A stretch of 64,000 bases of DNA from Pardosa pseudoannulata (GCA_032207245.1 CM063507.1:97309525-97373524), one strand, 5' to 3'; shown: positions 22,105 through 34,224, counted from the stretch's first letter. Program-made: numbers and translations. The notes: generated from the letters alone by a model not told the origin.

Positions 22105-25100
22105 TCCTCCGGATCTTGAGTTGGAATACTAATGGCCTCAGCCCAAAGTTGATGAGCTTCGGGACTTTGTCTCTGAACAGCCCGTTGGTTTGATCCTGAT
22201 ACAGCAGGTTAGGACTCTTGACTTTAATAGAATTAAAATTCAGAATTATAATATGTATTTTTCCCCACGCATGGACGCTGGGGATAACACTCAATATTAC
22301 GGAGGTACTGCTATCTATGGGAAAAGGAATGTTAACCACTGTCATGACCTTAGTCTAAATTTATACAATATCGATAATACAATAGTTAAAATTAATCTTC
22401 CTTCTTTCTCCTCAGTTTTCATTGTCATCGCCTATGTTGGAGATTCCCGTATTAATTCCATTATATCCGATCTGGATAATCTTTTCTCCATTGTGGAAAA
22501 AGTTTTCCTCTTTGGAGATTTTAATGCTCATCAACCACGGTGGAATTGCCATAACTACAATAGCACTTACAGCACTGGCAGGAACATAAATAACTACGGT
22601 GTAACGATCCGTTACATGACCCTAAAGAACGAGGAGCCCAAAGGTGACCTTTCGAAGCGGACACTTACGATTAGCGGCAGGTAGAAACGGGTGGTCTAAC
22701 AATACACGTGTATACATACTTAAATGAAAACTGTTCGTGTGTTGGAGACAGCGCGTCTGAGGCTTTGTGAGACTGTTGAGTAGAAAGACTCTGTGAAATG
22801 ATTGTAGATAATTACAGTGCACATGTGCGCCCATTAGCGGTAGCGAAAAAGGCAATTAAGTTGTTTGGGTCGGCTGATCTGAAGACGGCTTTTCGGCCAC
22901 ATATGGAAACGAAACAGCTGATTCAGGTGGGAAGGGACCGCAAGATTGCATCATCCTGCTTCTGGAAGTTTCCCGAAGAATCGCGTAAGGGGAACCGTTA
23001 CCGCTATAAAAGAAGAGTGGCGGTGCCAAGACAGAGCTTTTTCTTCTTGAGGCTTCTTCCTGAGAGAGCCTTTGTAGCTCGAGAGGAACCACGCTCGACT
23101 CTTCGATTCTGGAGTTTGCTTGATTAGAGACCGCCAGCGTCTCTGTTTGCTAAGAAGTCGACCTTCGACTTGGGAATCCCATTCCCGTTATTTTGCTAAT
23201 TTTTTTTTTTACTTCGTGCATAGAAGTAGGTAGCCGAGAGTGACCCTTGCTCTAAATTTGAATCGTCTTGCATCCCGAGTTTCCTTCTCGAACCCCAGCG
23301 TGATACGCACTCTGAACTTTCGAACCTTGGTGTGAAAGCCGACTGTACTAATCGTCAGCCCGGAGGTGATAGTGTCAGCGTTTATTACCGGCATTAATTA
23401 ACGAACAATTCCAGTGATTAGAAGTCCTAGCCATACTGTATCCGGTACCCAAGCATCCTTATTGTGTGAATGTCATCTCAGCGCGAGACCCCCAGAATAT
23501 TTAGAAATCTACTGAATCTGTACATAGCTGTACATAATTTATTCACCTGAATAAAATATTTAGTCCAGATTAAACAGTTTTCTAGCCTGTTTCATTGACG
23601 GCTTCGCCTACCATATCCCCAGTACGTTACAACGCTGACGATAAGGCTATTGATATAGCCTTTTCCCGCTCCCCCACCGGATATGGAAATTTTGATGAAA
23701 CCACCACTATAGATTTTTCTTTACTTAATAATATTGTTTACCTCTTGATATCAGAGTTGAGGATGCACTTTCTTCGGACCACGTCTCAGTGTTTCTCACC
23801 CTTATCCTTAACTTTCCACTTCCTGCCATTAGCACCCCCACTTTCACTGACTGGAACATTTATACTTATCTGCAACGCCCTTGCGACTGCCAAAAATAGT
23901 TTGTCTATTAATAATCACTTAAAACTCTCCCTTTGTATCAAACTAAATATTAAGTACCGAAATAATATCAGAATATTATGGCAAAGAACTAGGGACCCCT
24001 CTATCAAAATTGAGATTAATAGGATTAATGTCATTATAAAAAGACTTATTAATGAACATAAAATCATTAGATGGAAAAATTTTATTGATTCTGTAGCACT
24101 TAATGACAATTGTTTATGGAATTACCTAAAAAAGGTTAAAAAAACCTTTTCAAAGCATACCTCATATTAAAAAAACAGGCTCTATAATTACAGATACTCA
24201 AGGCAAAATTAACACCATCGCCGACTGCTACGAAAACCAGTTCTGTCCCAACACTGATATCTTCTTCCCTGAAACTAATGACAAGGTGCACGATATAAAT
24301 AATAAATTCTTTAACAATAATCTTCCCAATATTAATTATGATCCAATTCTTCCAACGAATTTAGAAGAATTAGTTAGTATAATAAATAATCTCCCAAATA
24401 AAAAGCTACCGGAGTTGATGATATTAGAAATTCTGCTATAAAAATACCCTCAGACTGTGCTAGTATTTCGGTCAATTTAATTAACAAAATATTAGAAATC
24501 AAATATTTTCCCAAGGATTGGAAAATTGCGACGATAGTCCCCATCCCTAAACCTGGTAGTGACCCTCATTTATCAAAAAATTACAAACCTATTAGTCTCC
24601 TCTCCGCTCTCGGTAAACTAACAGGACACGTTATATGCACCAGAATTAACTCCTTCCTCAAAACACAGAACATCATTAACAACTCTCAATTTGGTCTCAG
24701 AGAACAACACTCAACTACACACCAGTTTCTTCATGTTTCAGAATTCATCCATGATGGATTCGAGAACCGAATGCACACTGAAGCTTTTTTTTTTACATCG
24801 AGAAGGCATTGAGAAATTATGGCACAGTGGCCTCATATATAAACTAATTAACCACAAATTGCCAGATGCCATACTACACTTAATACACTCATACCTTCTC
24901 GACAGGTCCTTCACAGTCCGTCACACACAGACCAATTAATGCTAGGGTTCCCCAAGGCTCTAAGTTTGGTCCAATTCTTTTCCATATTTACTTAAGTAAC
25001 ATTCCCCATCACCACAACACTACATTAGCCATGTTCTCGGACGACACGGCAATACTAGCTAAAAATAATAACGTCAAATACATGCACAAATACCTTCAAC

Positions 25101-25350
25101 GACACATTAATCTTCTTGACCGTTGGTTTGAGAGGTGTAGAATAAAAATAAACCCCTGTAAAACTAAAGCCATCTTTAACTTAACCAGGATTCCACCTTC
25201 CCTGTCTCGGCGTGTGGACAGTTAGTTTACTTTGAGAGGGAAGTTAAATACATTGGCGTTTATCTTGACAGTTGGCTAACTTAGAGTAAAAGTATTAGCT
25301 TCAACATCGCTAAACTTTTCAAAGCAAAAAGGTTAATGAGGAATTTTCAC
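22105..25350 (+). pseudogene. LINE-1 ORF2 (endonuclease-RT), copy in R2a
   Basis: An AP-type endonuclease region (22190-22599) keeps the catalytic GDFNAH (22514-22531). It is interrupted by the solo LTR and resumes at 23632 with NADDKAIDIAFSRSPTG. RT-domain pieces follow: NTIADCYENQF, VDDIRNSAIK, PKDWKIATIVPIPKPGSD, NYKPISLLSALGKL, FGLREQHSTTHQ and RVPQGSKFGPILF. Frame changes break it repeatedly. The catalytic box reads MFSDD (25031-25045), where the second copy has LFADD. The enzyme would reverse-transcribe LINE RNA at a nicked target; this copy is dead. Confidence 0.75.
22600..23631. mobile_element. Solo LTR (1032 bp) in the LINE-1 endonuclease, copy a
   Basis: Begins TGTAACG and ends CGTTACA, so the termini are inverted repeats of TG..CA type. 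It is flanked by ACGG and ACGC, consistent with a 4-bp target duplication with one change. Removing it restores the endonuclease reading NNYADDKA. It contains a TATA box (TATAAA, 23005-23010) and AATAAA (23550-23555), as expected for an LTR, and is visibly GC-richer than its surroundings. No internal retroviral-type genes are present, so LTR-LTR recombination is inferred. The lineage is unknown. Confidence 0.75.
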
Positions 25351-27106
25351 GTTTTCTAATTTTGATTTTAAACGATAGAAGACAAAAAAGTAAGCAGGAC
25401 AGTAGCTATTTTTCTTTCATTTGGGGGCCTGATGAGTGATTTCTAATGGGTTTTATAGCGGACTCTTTAACGTCTCTCAAAAACGATACTTTTTCTCCGC
25501 CGAGTTTGTGACGTCATCGTTCATGCAGACACCAAGCGCCTATGCTGTTTACATGTTAAAAGGCGACTTTTAAATTTGTTTTTGTGTAAAGTATCGCATA
25601 TAATAGAAATTTTTTTGTTATGCCTGGCATTAAAAAATCATACTCTAAATATTGTATTTTGCCACTCTGTAAAAATACAACAACTAATTGCAATGAGAAG
25701 ATATTTTTCAGCGTCCCGAAAGACCCACATACACGTAAAATCTGGACAACTGCGATGAAAAGGGATGAGAAATTAAACCCCAAATTATCATATAAATCAT
25801 CTTTATGGGTTTGTGAAGACCATTTCTCGGTAAATAAATGCTTGCTTTTGTTTAAATATTACTAATTTAGAACAATTAAAGTATATAAAAATACATCTAT
25901 ACCTTTAAAAGGATTGTTGATTAACCACTGCTATTTAACTTTTAAAACTGCTCATTTTCGAGTATTATCACAGAGTTCAAGTACAATAAATGTTTTATAA
26001 AGCATATAAATATCAAAAACCATATAAATTATCTAAAGCATATAATTATCTAATAAATAAGTCGGGGGAGGGGAAGGTTATGTATTTTCAAGGTATTATA
26101 AATATTTTCTTCAGAGATGCATACTTTCTTGTGTATCAAATCATAGTGATATTTTTGATTAAATTGGTGACTAATTTGAAAAAAGTATAATATTTTTAAA
26201 ATACTTAATAATGATATTACTTTAAAAATTAAATTTAATTTGAGAAATTTTATACATTTTTTAATTTGACCTTAATATTAAAGGCAATAAAATTGTATTG
26301 CTATTTAAAAATGTATAAATAATTAAGTAAAGCCGTTTAAAGATTTTAAATTTCTTTTCATCATATTTAAAATATCTAAGAATTGATTTTGTTTTGGTTT
26401 GGTTTTGGAGTGCTACGGTTTACTTTTTGCAACACGAAGGCTAATGAGACCGGTCTCACAATAAATACCTCCTCTAATTTTTATTTTAATATTACATCCG
26501 TCTCTATTTATAAAAAACGATGCTACTACAAATGTGTGTATATGATATATGTATATTTATTTGACTTGTTTGTGTTTACAAACAAAAGAGCTGTGTTTAG
26601 CATGAATAAAGTATTAATACATGTTAAGTAAAATTGGAAAAAAATATAAATGATTTTACACACCTTTGGGTTTTAATTCCTCGTATTTCTGCTCTCATAA
26701 AATCCGGGTTTTTTGCTAAGAAAGAAAACATTGACATGCTGTCAATTTTCGGGAGGTTGTCTGATTGTCCTTTGGTAAATCCAGGTAGAAGAGACATTTA
26801 TGACAAATTGAGATAACTAAGCTATCTAGATCGATAAAATAAACCTTCAGGTTTAAATAAAAATAAATTTTGTTAGCTAGAAAATTTCAGGAACTTGCAA
26901 AAACAAAATCGGAAAATAGTGCGCGCTTAAAAGCAATACAAAAATATTGGTCTGCATGAACGATGACATCACAACCAATCACGGAGCGTTTTGATGTCAC
27001 GTGATTTTCGCTTAACTTTAAAATTAATTTTTTTAAATGATGGACCCAGTTTTTTACATTTTTGAGAACATTTTTGGAATCTACGAGTCTGAAATTATCA
27101 GAAAAA
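25351..27106 (+). mobile_element. P-like THAP element in the LINE-1 RT, copy a (boundaries approximate)
   Basis: The RT reading stops at RLMRNFH (25350) and resumes after about 27106 with QMGMGYKFLL and RPILLYAVPFW. The ends GTTTTCTAATTTTG and, reversed, GTTTTTCTGATAATTT are similar. Subterminal inverted repeats are clearer: TGACGTCATCGTTCATGCAGAC near 25509-25530 against its near-complement at 26951-26972. It encodes only a THAP exon. The P-superfamily assignment is inferred from THAP plus inverted repeats. Confidence 0.6.
25620..25829 (+). CDS. THAP DNA-binding domain exon, copy a
   Basis: Seventy codons from ATG encode a THAP zinc domain with C12, C17, C65 and H68 (C-x4-C ... C-x2-H), an invariant-type Trp at 42 (RKIWTTAM) and FFSVPKDP before it. 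The domain binds DNA, usually transposon ends or promoters. The last codon (HFS) abuts GTAAAT at 25830, which fits a 5' splice site. That would explain why the open frame soon stops in sequence unlike a THAP protein. No transposase exon was recognised downstream up to 27106, so the element is probably internally deleted. An expressed truncated THAP protein is possible. Confidence 0.7.
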
Positions 27107-27350
27107 CACTAAGTTGTTCGAATCCCCCACATGTGCAAATTCCTCATTGCTCATCTCCTGTATCATGATCAGATGGGAATGGGTTATAAATTTCTCTTAT
27201 AAAAGACGGTTTTAAGGCCCATTCTTCTCTACGCAGTTCCGTTCTGGTTAACACACAGATCCAGAGGATACAAACTATTCAAAACAAAACCCTTCGTTCA
27301 ATAGTTCGTGCGTACGACGAATTACCGTCTGTCGAGACGGCAAAATTCTG
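27107..27350 (+). pseudogene. LINE-1 RT C-terminus, copy a
   Basis: Encodes KTVLRPILLYAVPFWLT and, after a frameshift, IQTIQNKTLRSIVRAYDELPSVETAKF, typical of the C-terminal region of Jockey-clade ORF2. It ends at the R2 joint. Confidence 0.7.
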
Positions 27351-28060
27351 TAATAGAAGTTTACAAATTTCGTAGCATTAAGCGATGTTACAATTGATCT
27401 GAGCTTTCAACCATTGATCTGAGCTATGTTCGCTGGATCCTAAATGGCTTAAATGTACTGGAGAACATAAGACCAATTTGTGCAGTAAAAATGTTAAAGA
27501 AAAGTGTAAATGTTCTAATTGCGGTAGGGAACATCCCGTCAACTATAACGGATGTCCTAAGCATCCCCTCGCTATAAAAAACCATAAAAGCTGAAATCCA
27601 AACGATTAAGGAATCTATCTACTGTGAATGATTTAAACGGTTCTGGTAATTTAATCAGCGAAAAAACAAATGAGTCACCTGGCTAATAGATCATATACGC
27701 TGATAGAGAAACAAAATATTCCTTCTAACAATACTTCAGTGCCAACGATGGAGATTGATAATGAAAATGTTACCTGTACTAAAAACTCAATTATTAATAA
27801 AAAAAAATATTGATTATGAAAATGTCAATACCGGAAAGCCAAAAATTTTTTACCTAAGGTTATACATCATGACCATAAATAACAGTAATAATGTTAGTAG
27901 CAACAATAATGTAAATATGATAGATCAACTGGAAAAAGTATAGACTCTTAAATAATATTTTTATTCTGTGTGATAAATCTACCACTGCAAAAGCGCTTGG
28001 GATTACTAACCTACAATCAAGTAATCTTGGCAGTATCGTTCAAAACATCCCTCACTAAAT
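27351..28060 (+). pseudogene. LINE-1 ORF1 3' part, copy in R2b
   Basis: Holds the C2HC knuckle region and Asn-rich tail of ORF1 without the 5' half, which was not included in the R2 duplication. It has its own indels relative to the earlier copies near 27590, 27660 and 27820-27950. Confidence 0.65.
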
Positions 28061-28074
28061 GTAATTAAATTCCC

Positions 28075-31000
28075 TCATCTAAATGTAATTAATTGGAATG
28101 CTAATGGCCTCAGCCCAAAGTGGATGAGCTTCGGGACTTTATCTCTGAACAGCTCGTTGGTTTCATCCTGATACAGCAGGTTAGGACTCTTGACTTTAAT
28201 AGAATTAAAATTCAGAATTATAATATGTATTTTTCCCCACGCATGGACGCTGGGGATAACACTCAATATTACGGAGGTACTGCTATCTATGGGAAAAGGA
28301 ATGTTAACCACTGTCATGACCTTAGTCTAAATTTATACAATATCGATAATACAATAGTTAAAATTAATCTTCCTTCTTTCTCCTCAGTTTTCATTGTCAT
28401 CGCCTATGTTGGAGATTCCCGTATTAACTTCCATTATATCCGATCTGGATAATCTTTTCTCCATTGTGGAAAAAGTTTTCCTCTTTGGAGATTTTAATGC
28501 TCATCAACCACGGTGGAATTGCCATAACTACAATAGCACTTACAGCACTGGCAGGAACATAAATAACTACGGTGTAACGATCCGTTACATGACCCTAAAG
28601 AACGAGGAGCCCAAAGGTGACCTTTCGAAGCGGACACTTACGATTAGCGGCAGGTAGAAACGGGTGGTCTAACAATACACGTGTATACATACTTAAATGA
28701 AAACTGTTCGTGTGTTGGAGACAGCGCGTCTGAGGCTTTGTGAGACTGTTGAGTAGAAAGACTCTGTGAAATGATTGTAAATAATTACAGTGCACATGTG
28801 CGCCCATTAGCGGTAGCGAAAAAGGCAATTAAGTTGTTTGGGTCGGCTGATCTGAAGACGGCTTTTCGGCCACATATGGAAACGAAACAGCTGATTCAGG
28901 CGGGAAGTGACCGCAAGATTGCATCATCCTGCTTCTGGAAGTTTCCCGAAGAATCGCGTAAGGGGAACCGGGACCGCTATAAAAGAAGAGTGGCGGTGCC
29001 AAGACGGGGCTTTTTCTTCTTGAGGCTTCTTCCTGAGAGAGCCTTTGTAGCTCGAGAGGAACCACGCTCGTATCTCCGATTCTGGAGTTTGCTTGATTAG
29101 AGACCGCCAGCGTCTCTGTTTGCTAAGAAGTCGACCTTCGACTTGGGAATCCCATTCCCGTTATTTTGCTAATTTATTTTTACTTCGTGCATAGAAGTAG
29201 GTAGCCGAGAGTGACCCTTGCTCTAAATTTGGATCGTCTTGCATCCCGAGTTTCCTTCACGAACCCCAGCGTGATACGCACTCTGAACTTTCGAACCTTG
29301 GTGTGAAAGCCGACTGTACTAATCGTCAGCCCGGAGGTGATAGTGTCAGCGTTTATTACCGGCATTAATTAACGAACAATTCCAGTGATTAGAAGTCCTA
29401 GCCATACTGTATCCGGTACCCACGCATCCTTATTGTGTGAATGTCATCTCAGCACGAGACCCCCAGAATATTTAGAAATCTACTGAATCTGTACATACAT
29501 AATTTATTCACCTGAATAAAATATTTAGTCCAGATTAAACAGTTTTCTAGCCTGTTTCATTGACGGCTTCGCCTACCATATCCCCAGTACGTTACAACGC
29601 TGACGATAAGGCTATTGATATAGCCTTTTCCCGCTCCCCCACCGGATATGGAAATTTTGATGAAACCACCACTATAGATTTTTCTTTACTTAATAATATT
29701 GTTTACCTCTTGATATCAGAGTTGAGGATGCACTTTCTTCGGACCACGTCTCAGTGTTTCTCACCCTTATCCTTAACTTTCCACTTCCTGCCATTAGCAC
29801 CCCCACTTTCACTGACTGGAACATTTATACTTATCTGCAACGCCCTTGCGACTGCCAAAAATAGTTTGTCTATTAATAATCACTTAAAACTCTCCCTTTG
29901 TATCAAACTAAATATTAAGTACCGAAATAATATCAGAATATTATGGCAAAGAACTAGGGACCCCTCTATCAAAATTGAGATTAATAGGATTAATGTCATT
30001 ATAAAAAGACTTATTAATGAACATAAAATCATTAGATGGAAAAATTTTATTGATTCTGTAGCACTTAATGACAATTGTTTATGGAATTATCAAAAAAAGT
30101 ATAAAAAAAACCTTTTCAAAGTATACCTTATATTAAAACAAACACAGGCTCTATAATTACAGATACTCAAGGCAAAATTAACACCATCGCCGACTGCTAC
30201 GAAAACCAGTTCTGTCCCAACACTGATATCTTCTTCCCTGAAACTAATGACAAGGTGCACGATATAAATAATAAATTCTTTAACAATAATCTTCCCAATA
30301 TTAATTATGATCCAATTCTTCCAACGAATTTAGAAGAATTAGTTAGTATAATAAATAATCTCCCAAATAAAAAGCTACCGGAGTTGATAATATTAGAAAT
30401 TCTGCTATAAAAATACCCTCAGACTATGCTAGTATTTCGGTCAATTTAATTAACAAAATATTATAAATCAAATATTTTCCCAAGGATTGGAAAATTGCGA
30501 CGATAGTCCCCATCCCTAAACCTGGTAGTGACCCTCATTTATCAAAAAATTACAAACCTATTAGTCTCCTCTCCGCTCTCGGTAAACTAACAGGACACGT
30601 TATATGCACCAGAATTAACTCCTTCCTCAAAACACAGAACATCATTAACAACTCTCAATTTGGTCTCAGAGAACAACACTCAACTACACACCAGTTTCTT
30701 CATGTTTCAGAATTCATCCATGATGGATTCGAGAACCGAATGCACACTGAAGCTTTTTTTTTTACATCGAGAAGGCATTGAGAAATTATGGCACAGTGGC
30801 CTCATATATAAACTAATTAACCACAAATTGCCAGATGCCATACTACACTTAATACACTCATACCTTCTCGACAGGTCCTTCACAGTCCGTCACACACAGA
30901 CCAATTAATGCTAGGGTTCCCCAAGGCTCTAAGTTCGGTCCAATTCTTTTCCATATTTACTTAAGTAACATTCCCCATCACCACAACACTACATTAGCCC

Positions 31001-31320
31001 TGTTCGCGGACGACACGGCAATACTAGCTAAAAATAATAACGTCAAATACATGCACAAATACCTTCAACGACACATTAATCTTCTTGACCGTTGGTTTGA
31101 GAGGTGTAGAATAAAAATAAACCCCTGTAAAACTAAAGCCATCTTTAACTTAACCAGGATTCCACCTCCCCCTGTCTCGGCGTGTGGACAGTTAGTTTAC
31201 TTTGAGAGGGAAGTTAAATACATTGGCGTTTATCTTGACAGTTGGCTAACTTAGAGTAAAAGTATTAGCTTCAACATCGCTAAACTTTTCAAAGCAAAAA
31301 GGTTAATGAGGAATTTTCAC
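28075..31320 (+). pseudogene. LINE-1 ORF2, copy in R2b
   Basis: Same plan as 22105-25350: endonuclease with GDFNAH (28487-28504), solo LTR, then RT pieces. Here the catalytic RT box is the consensus LFADD (31000-31014), so this copy keeps the older state there. Frameshifts and stops still prevent a full protein. Confidence 0.75.
28573..29596. mobile_element. Solo LTR, copy b (1024 bp)
   Basis: A duplicate of 22600-23631, with TATAAA at 28978-28983 and AATAAA at 29515-29520. It differs by a few substitutions and a short deletion near 29490. Confidence 0.75.
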
Positions 31321-33076
31321 GTTTTCTAATTTTGATTTTAAACGATAGAAGACAAAAAAGTAAGCAGGACAGTAGCTATTTTTCTTTCATTTGGGGGCCT
31401 GATGAGTGATTTCTAATGGGTTTTATAGCGGACTCTTTAACGTCTCTCAAAAACGATACTTTTTCTCCGCCGAGTTTGTGACGTCATCGTTCATGCAGAC
31501 ACCAAGCGCCTATGCTGTTTACATGTTAAAAGGCGACTTTTAAATTTGTTTTTGTGTAAAGTATCGCATATAATAGAAATTTTTTTGTTATGCCTGGCAT
31601 TAAAAAATCATACTCTAAATATTGTATTTTGCCACTCTGTAAAAATACAACAACTAATTGCAATGAGAAGATATTTTTCAGCGTCCCGAAAGACCCACAT
31701 ACACGTAAAATCTGGACAACTGCGATGAAAAGGGATGAGAAATTAAACCCCAAATTATCATATAAATCATCTTTATGGGTTTGTGAAGACCATTTCTCGG
31801 TAAATAAATGCTTGCTTTTGTTTAAATATTACTAATTTAGAACAATTAAAGTATATAAAAATACATCTATACCTTTAAAAGGATTGTTGATTAACCACTG
31901 CTATTTAACTTTTAAAACTGCTCATTTTCGAGTATTATCACAGAGTTCAAGTACAATAAATGTTTTATAAAGCATATAAATATCAAAAACCATATAAATT
32001 ATCTAAAGCATATAATTATCTAATAAATAAGTCGGGGGAGGGGAAGGTTATGTATTTTCAAGGTATTATAAATATTTTCTTCAGAGATGCATACTTTCTT
32101 GTGTATCAAATCATAGTGATATTTTTTGATTAAATTGGTGACTAATTTGAAAAAAGTATAATATTTTTAAAATACTTAATAATGATATTACTTTAAAAAT
32201 TAAATTTAATTTGAGAAATTTTATACATTTTTTAATTTGACCTTAATATTAAAGGCAATAAAATTGTATTGCTATTTAAAAATGTATAAATAATTAAGTA
32301 AAGCCGTTTAAAGATTTTAAATTTCTTTTCATCATATTTAAAATATCTAAGAATTGATTTTGTTTTGGTTTGGTTTTGGAGTGCTACGGTTTACTTTTTG
32401 CAACACGAAGGCTAATGAGACCGGTCTCACAATAAATACCTCCTCTAATTTTTATTTTAATATTACATCCGTCTCTATTTATAAAAAACGATGCTACTAC
32501 AAATGTGTGTATATGATATATGTATATTTATTTGACTTGTTTGTGTTTACAAACAAAAGAGCTGTGTTTAGCATGAATAAAGTATTAATACATGTTAAGT
32601 AAAATTGGAAAAAAATATAAATGATTTTACACACCTTTGGGTTTTAATTCCTCGTATTTCTGCTCTCATAAAATCCGGGTTTTTTGCTAAGAAAGAAAAC
32701 ATTGACATGCTGTCAATTTTCGGGAGGTTGTCTGATTGTCCTTTGGTAAATCCAGGTAGAAGAGACATTTATGACAAATTGAGATAACTAAGCTATCTAG
32801 ATCGATAAAATAAACCTTCAGGTTTAAATAAAAATAAATTTTGTTAGCTAGAAAATTTCAGGAACTTGCAAAAACAAAATCGGAAAATAGTGCGCGCTTA
32901 AAAGCAATACAAAAATATTGGTCTGCATGAACGATGACATCACAACCAATCACGGAGCGTTTTGATGTCACGTGATTTTCGCTTAACTTTAAAATTAATT
33001 TTTTAAATGATGGACCCAGTTTTTTACATTTTTGAGAACATTTTTGGAATCTACGAGTCTGAAATTATCAGAAAAA
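31321..33076 (+). mobile_element. P-like THAP element, copy b (boundaries approximate)
   Basis: A duplicate of 25351-27106, with the same subterminal inverted repeats (near 31479-31500 and 32922-32943) and the same THAP exon. Confidence 0.6.
31590..31799 (+). CDS. THAP DNA-binding domain exon, copy b
   Basis: The encoded 70 residues are identical to copy a, including the C2CH set and Trp 42. GTAAAT follows at 31800 as the putative splice donor. Identity is expected from the recent R2 duplication and does not by itself show selection. Confidence 0.7.
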
Positions 33077-33336
33077 CACTAAGTTGTTCGAATCCCCCAC
33101 ATGTGCAAATTCCTCATTGCTCATCTCCTGTATCATGATCAGATAGGAATGGGTTATAAATTTCTCTTATAAAAGACGGTTTTAAGGCCCATTCTTCTCT
33201 ACGCAGTTCCGTTCTGGTTAACACACAGATCCAGAGGATACAAACTATTCAAAACAAAACCCTTCGTTCAATAGTTCGTGCGTACGACGAATTACCGTCT
33301 GTCGAGACGGCAAAATTCTGCCGACAAAACATCGTA

Positions 33337-34010
33337 TTCTGACATTCAACACTTCATTGCTGCCCTCTCATATTAATGCTGGATACCTTCGATACCCTGT
33401 ACGTCCCTTTGTTCCTTGTCCATTATGTTGTTTTCAATGCCAACGTTTGGACATTTCAAAACATTATGTCGTGGTTCCATTACCTGCCCTCGTTGCGCAG
33501 AAGTTGGCCACGATGGCGTTGATTCCAACTCAAAACCTAAATGCGTCAACTGCAAAGGAGACCATCCTGCTTTTCCCGTACTTGCCCTAAGTGGGTACTG
33601 GAAAAAGTAATACAGGCAATTAAAGTGAAAAGTAACATCTTATCGAGAAACTCGGAAACTTGTTGAAGAAAGAACTCCCAGACTTGGAATTTCTTTCGCT
33701 GCAGCTGTGAAACAATGCAGAACAATAAGCACACAAACTGAAAATAGGCAACCCATCCCAAATAGTCCTAAACGCAAGTGATACACCCTCAAAATTAGTA
33801 AATAAAGTTGTTACAGTAGTAAACGTAATTGTTCCAAAACCATTAAATGAACATGTACCTAGAAACAAATTAACTCCTACAACTCAAACATCCAGTAAGA
33901 TTTTATCAAAGGCTAAGATTACCAGTTTTCCATCCAAGCAAAAGACTCTCAAACATCAAAAACTTACAGCTACAAGAATAAAAGAAAAAATAAAATAAAT
34001 AACTATCTGG
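33337..34010 (+). pseudogene. LINE-2 ORF1 with CCHC zinc knuckles
   Basis: Encodes GYLRYPVRPFVP, then CFQCQ, and in the next frame FGHFKTLC, TCPRCAEVGHD and CVNCKGDHPAF. In a third frame it gives SRTCPKWVLEKVIQAIKV. Together these form the knuckle set of I/Jockey ORF1 proteins, which bind the element RNA. Two one-base indels (near 33450 and 33573) break the frame. The third knuckle-like repeat has also lost a Cys (VDSNSKPKC). Confidence 0.75.
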
Positions 34011-34224
34011 AGGATTTCGACGATGACGAATCCTCTAATAAACCTTTGAAATGTAAAATATCTAGCAAAAACGTCTCAAAAAATCGTCTAGTTGCTGAGA
34101 ACTATTCAATAAAAGGTATGTCACTTCCGAAGAGGATATGTTGACCGATCCTTCGGACTCGGAAGGAATGTGGGCTAAGACCATACCTACATAATCTCCA
34201 TCCTTTTCCTCTCTAACTTTTACA

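Larger units (their letters stand above)
19210..22379. repeat. Tandem duplication R1, second copy
   Basis: Begins with the MITE fragment 19210-19493. It repeats the 5' UTR, ORF1 (ATG 19724), the RTE-like insertion (19993-20527, flanked by the same 15-bp duplication at 19978-19992 and 20528-20542) and the endonuclease start. Unlike copy 1, it continues into the rest of ORF2. An A-run length difference and a missing A in the ACAAAACTACTAC region are among the few differences. Confidence 0.9.
21372..27350. repeat. Tandem duplication R2, first copy (~5.98 kb)
   Basis: Runs from the late ORF1 of LINE-1, through the endonuclease, solo LTR, RT and THAP element, to the RT C-terminus. It is followed directly by a second copy starting again at AGAAGTTTACAAATTTCG. 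Identity is very high over the whole length. Confidence 0.9.
15851..33320 (+). mobile_element. Jockey-like LINE (LINE-1 here), broken, nested and doubly tandem-duplicated
   Basis: The order along the + strand is 5' UTR, ORF1 with a C2HC knuckle, ORF2 with AP-type endonuclease, then reverse transcriptase. The 5' boundary is approximate. No poly-A tail is present, because the 3' end is joined at 33320 to a second LINE. It carries a hAT MITE in the 5' UTR, an RTE-like fragment in ORF1, a solo LTR in the endonuclease and a P-like THAP element in the RT. A 3.17-kb block (16043-19209) is repeated at 19210-22379, and a 5.97-kb block (21372-27350) is repeated at 27351-33320. The shared stops show that the element was already dead before duplication. 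Confidence 0.7.
27351..33320. repeat. Tandem duplication R2, second copy (~5.97 kb)
   Basis: Repeats 21372-27350 with scattered substitutions and small indels. Examples are an 8-bp net shortening in the solo LTR and an extra T near 32123. It then runs directly into LINE-2 sequence at 33321. Confidence 0.9.

Noticed and set aside
22798..23127. 110-codon frame inside the solo LTR (and 28771-29100)
   Set aside because: It spans the LTR's TATA box, matches no known family and lies wholly within an LTR-like block. It is most likely chance in GC-richer DNA.
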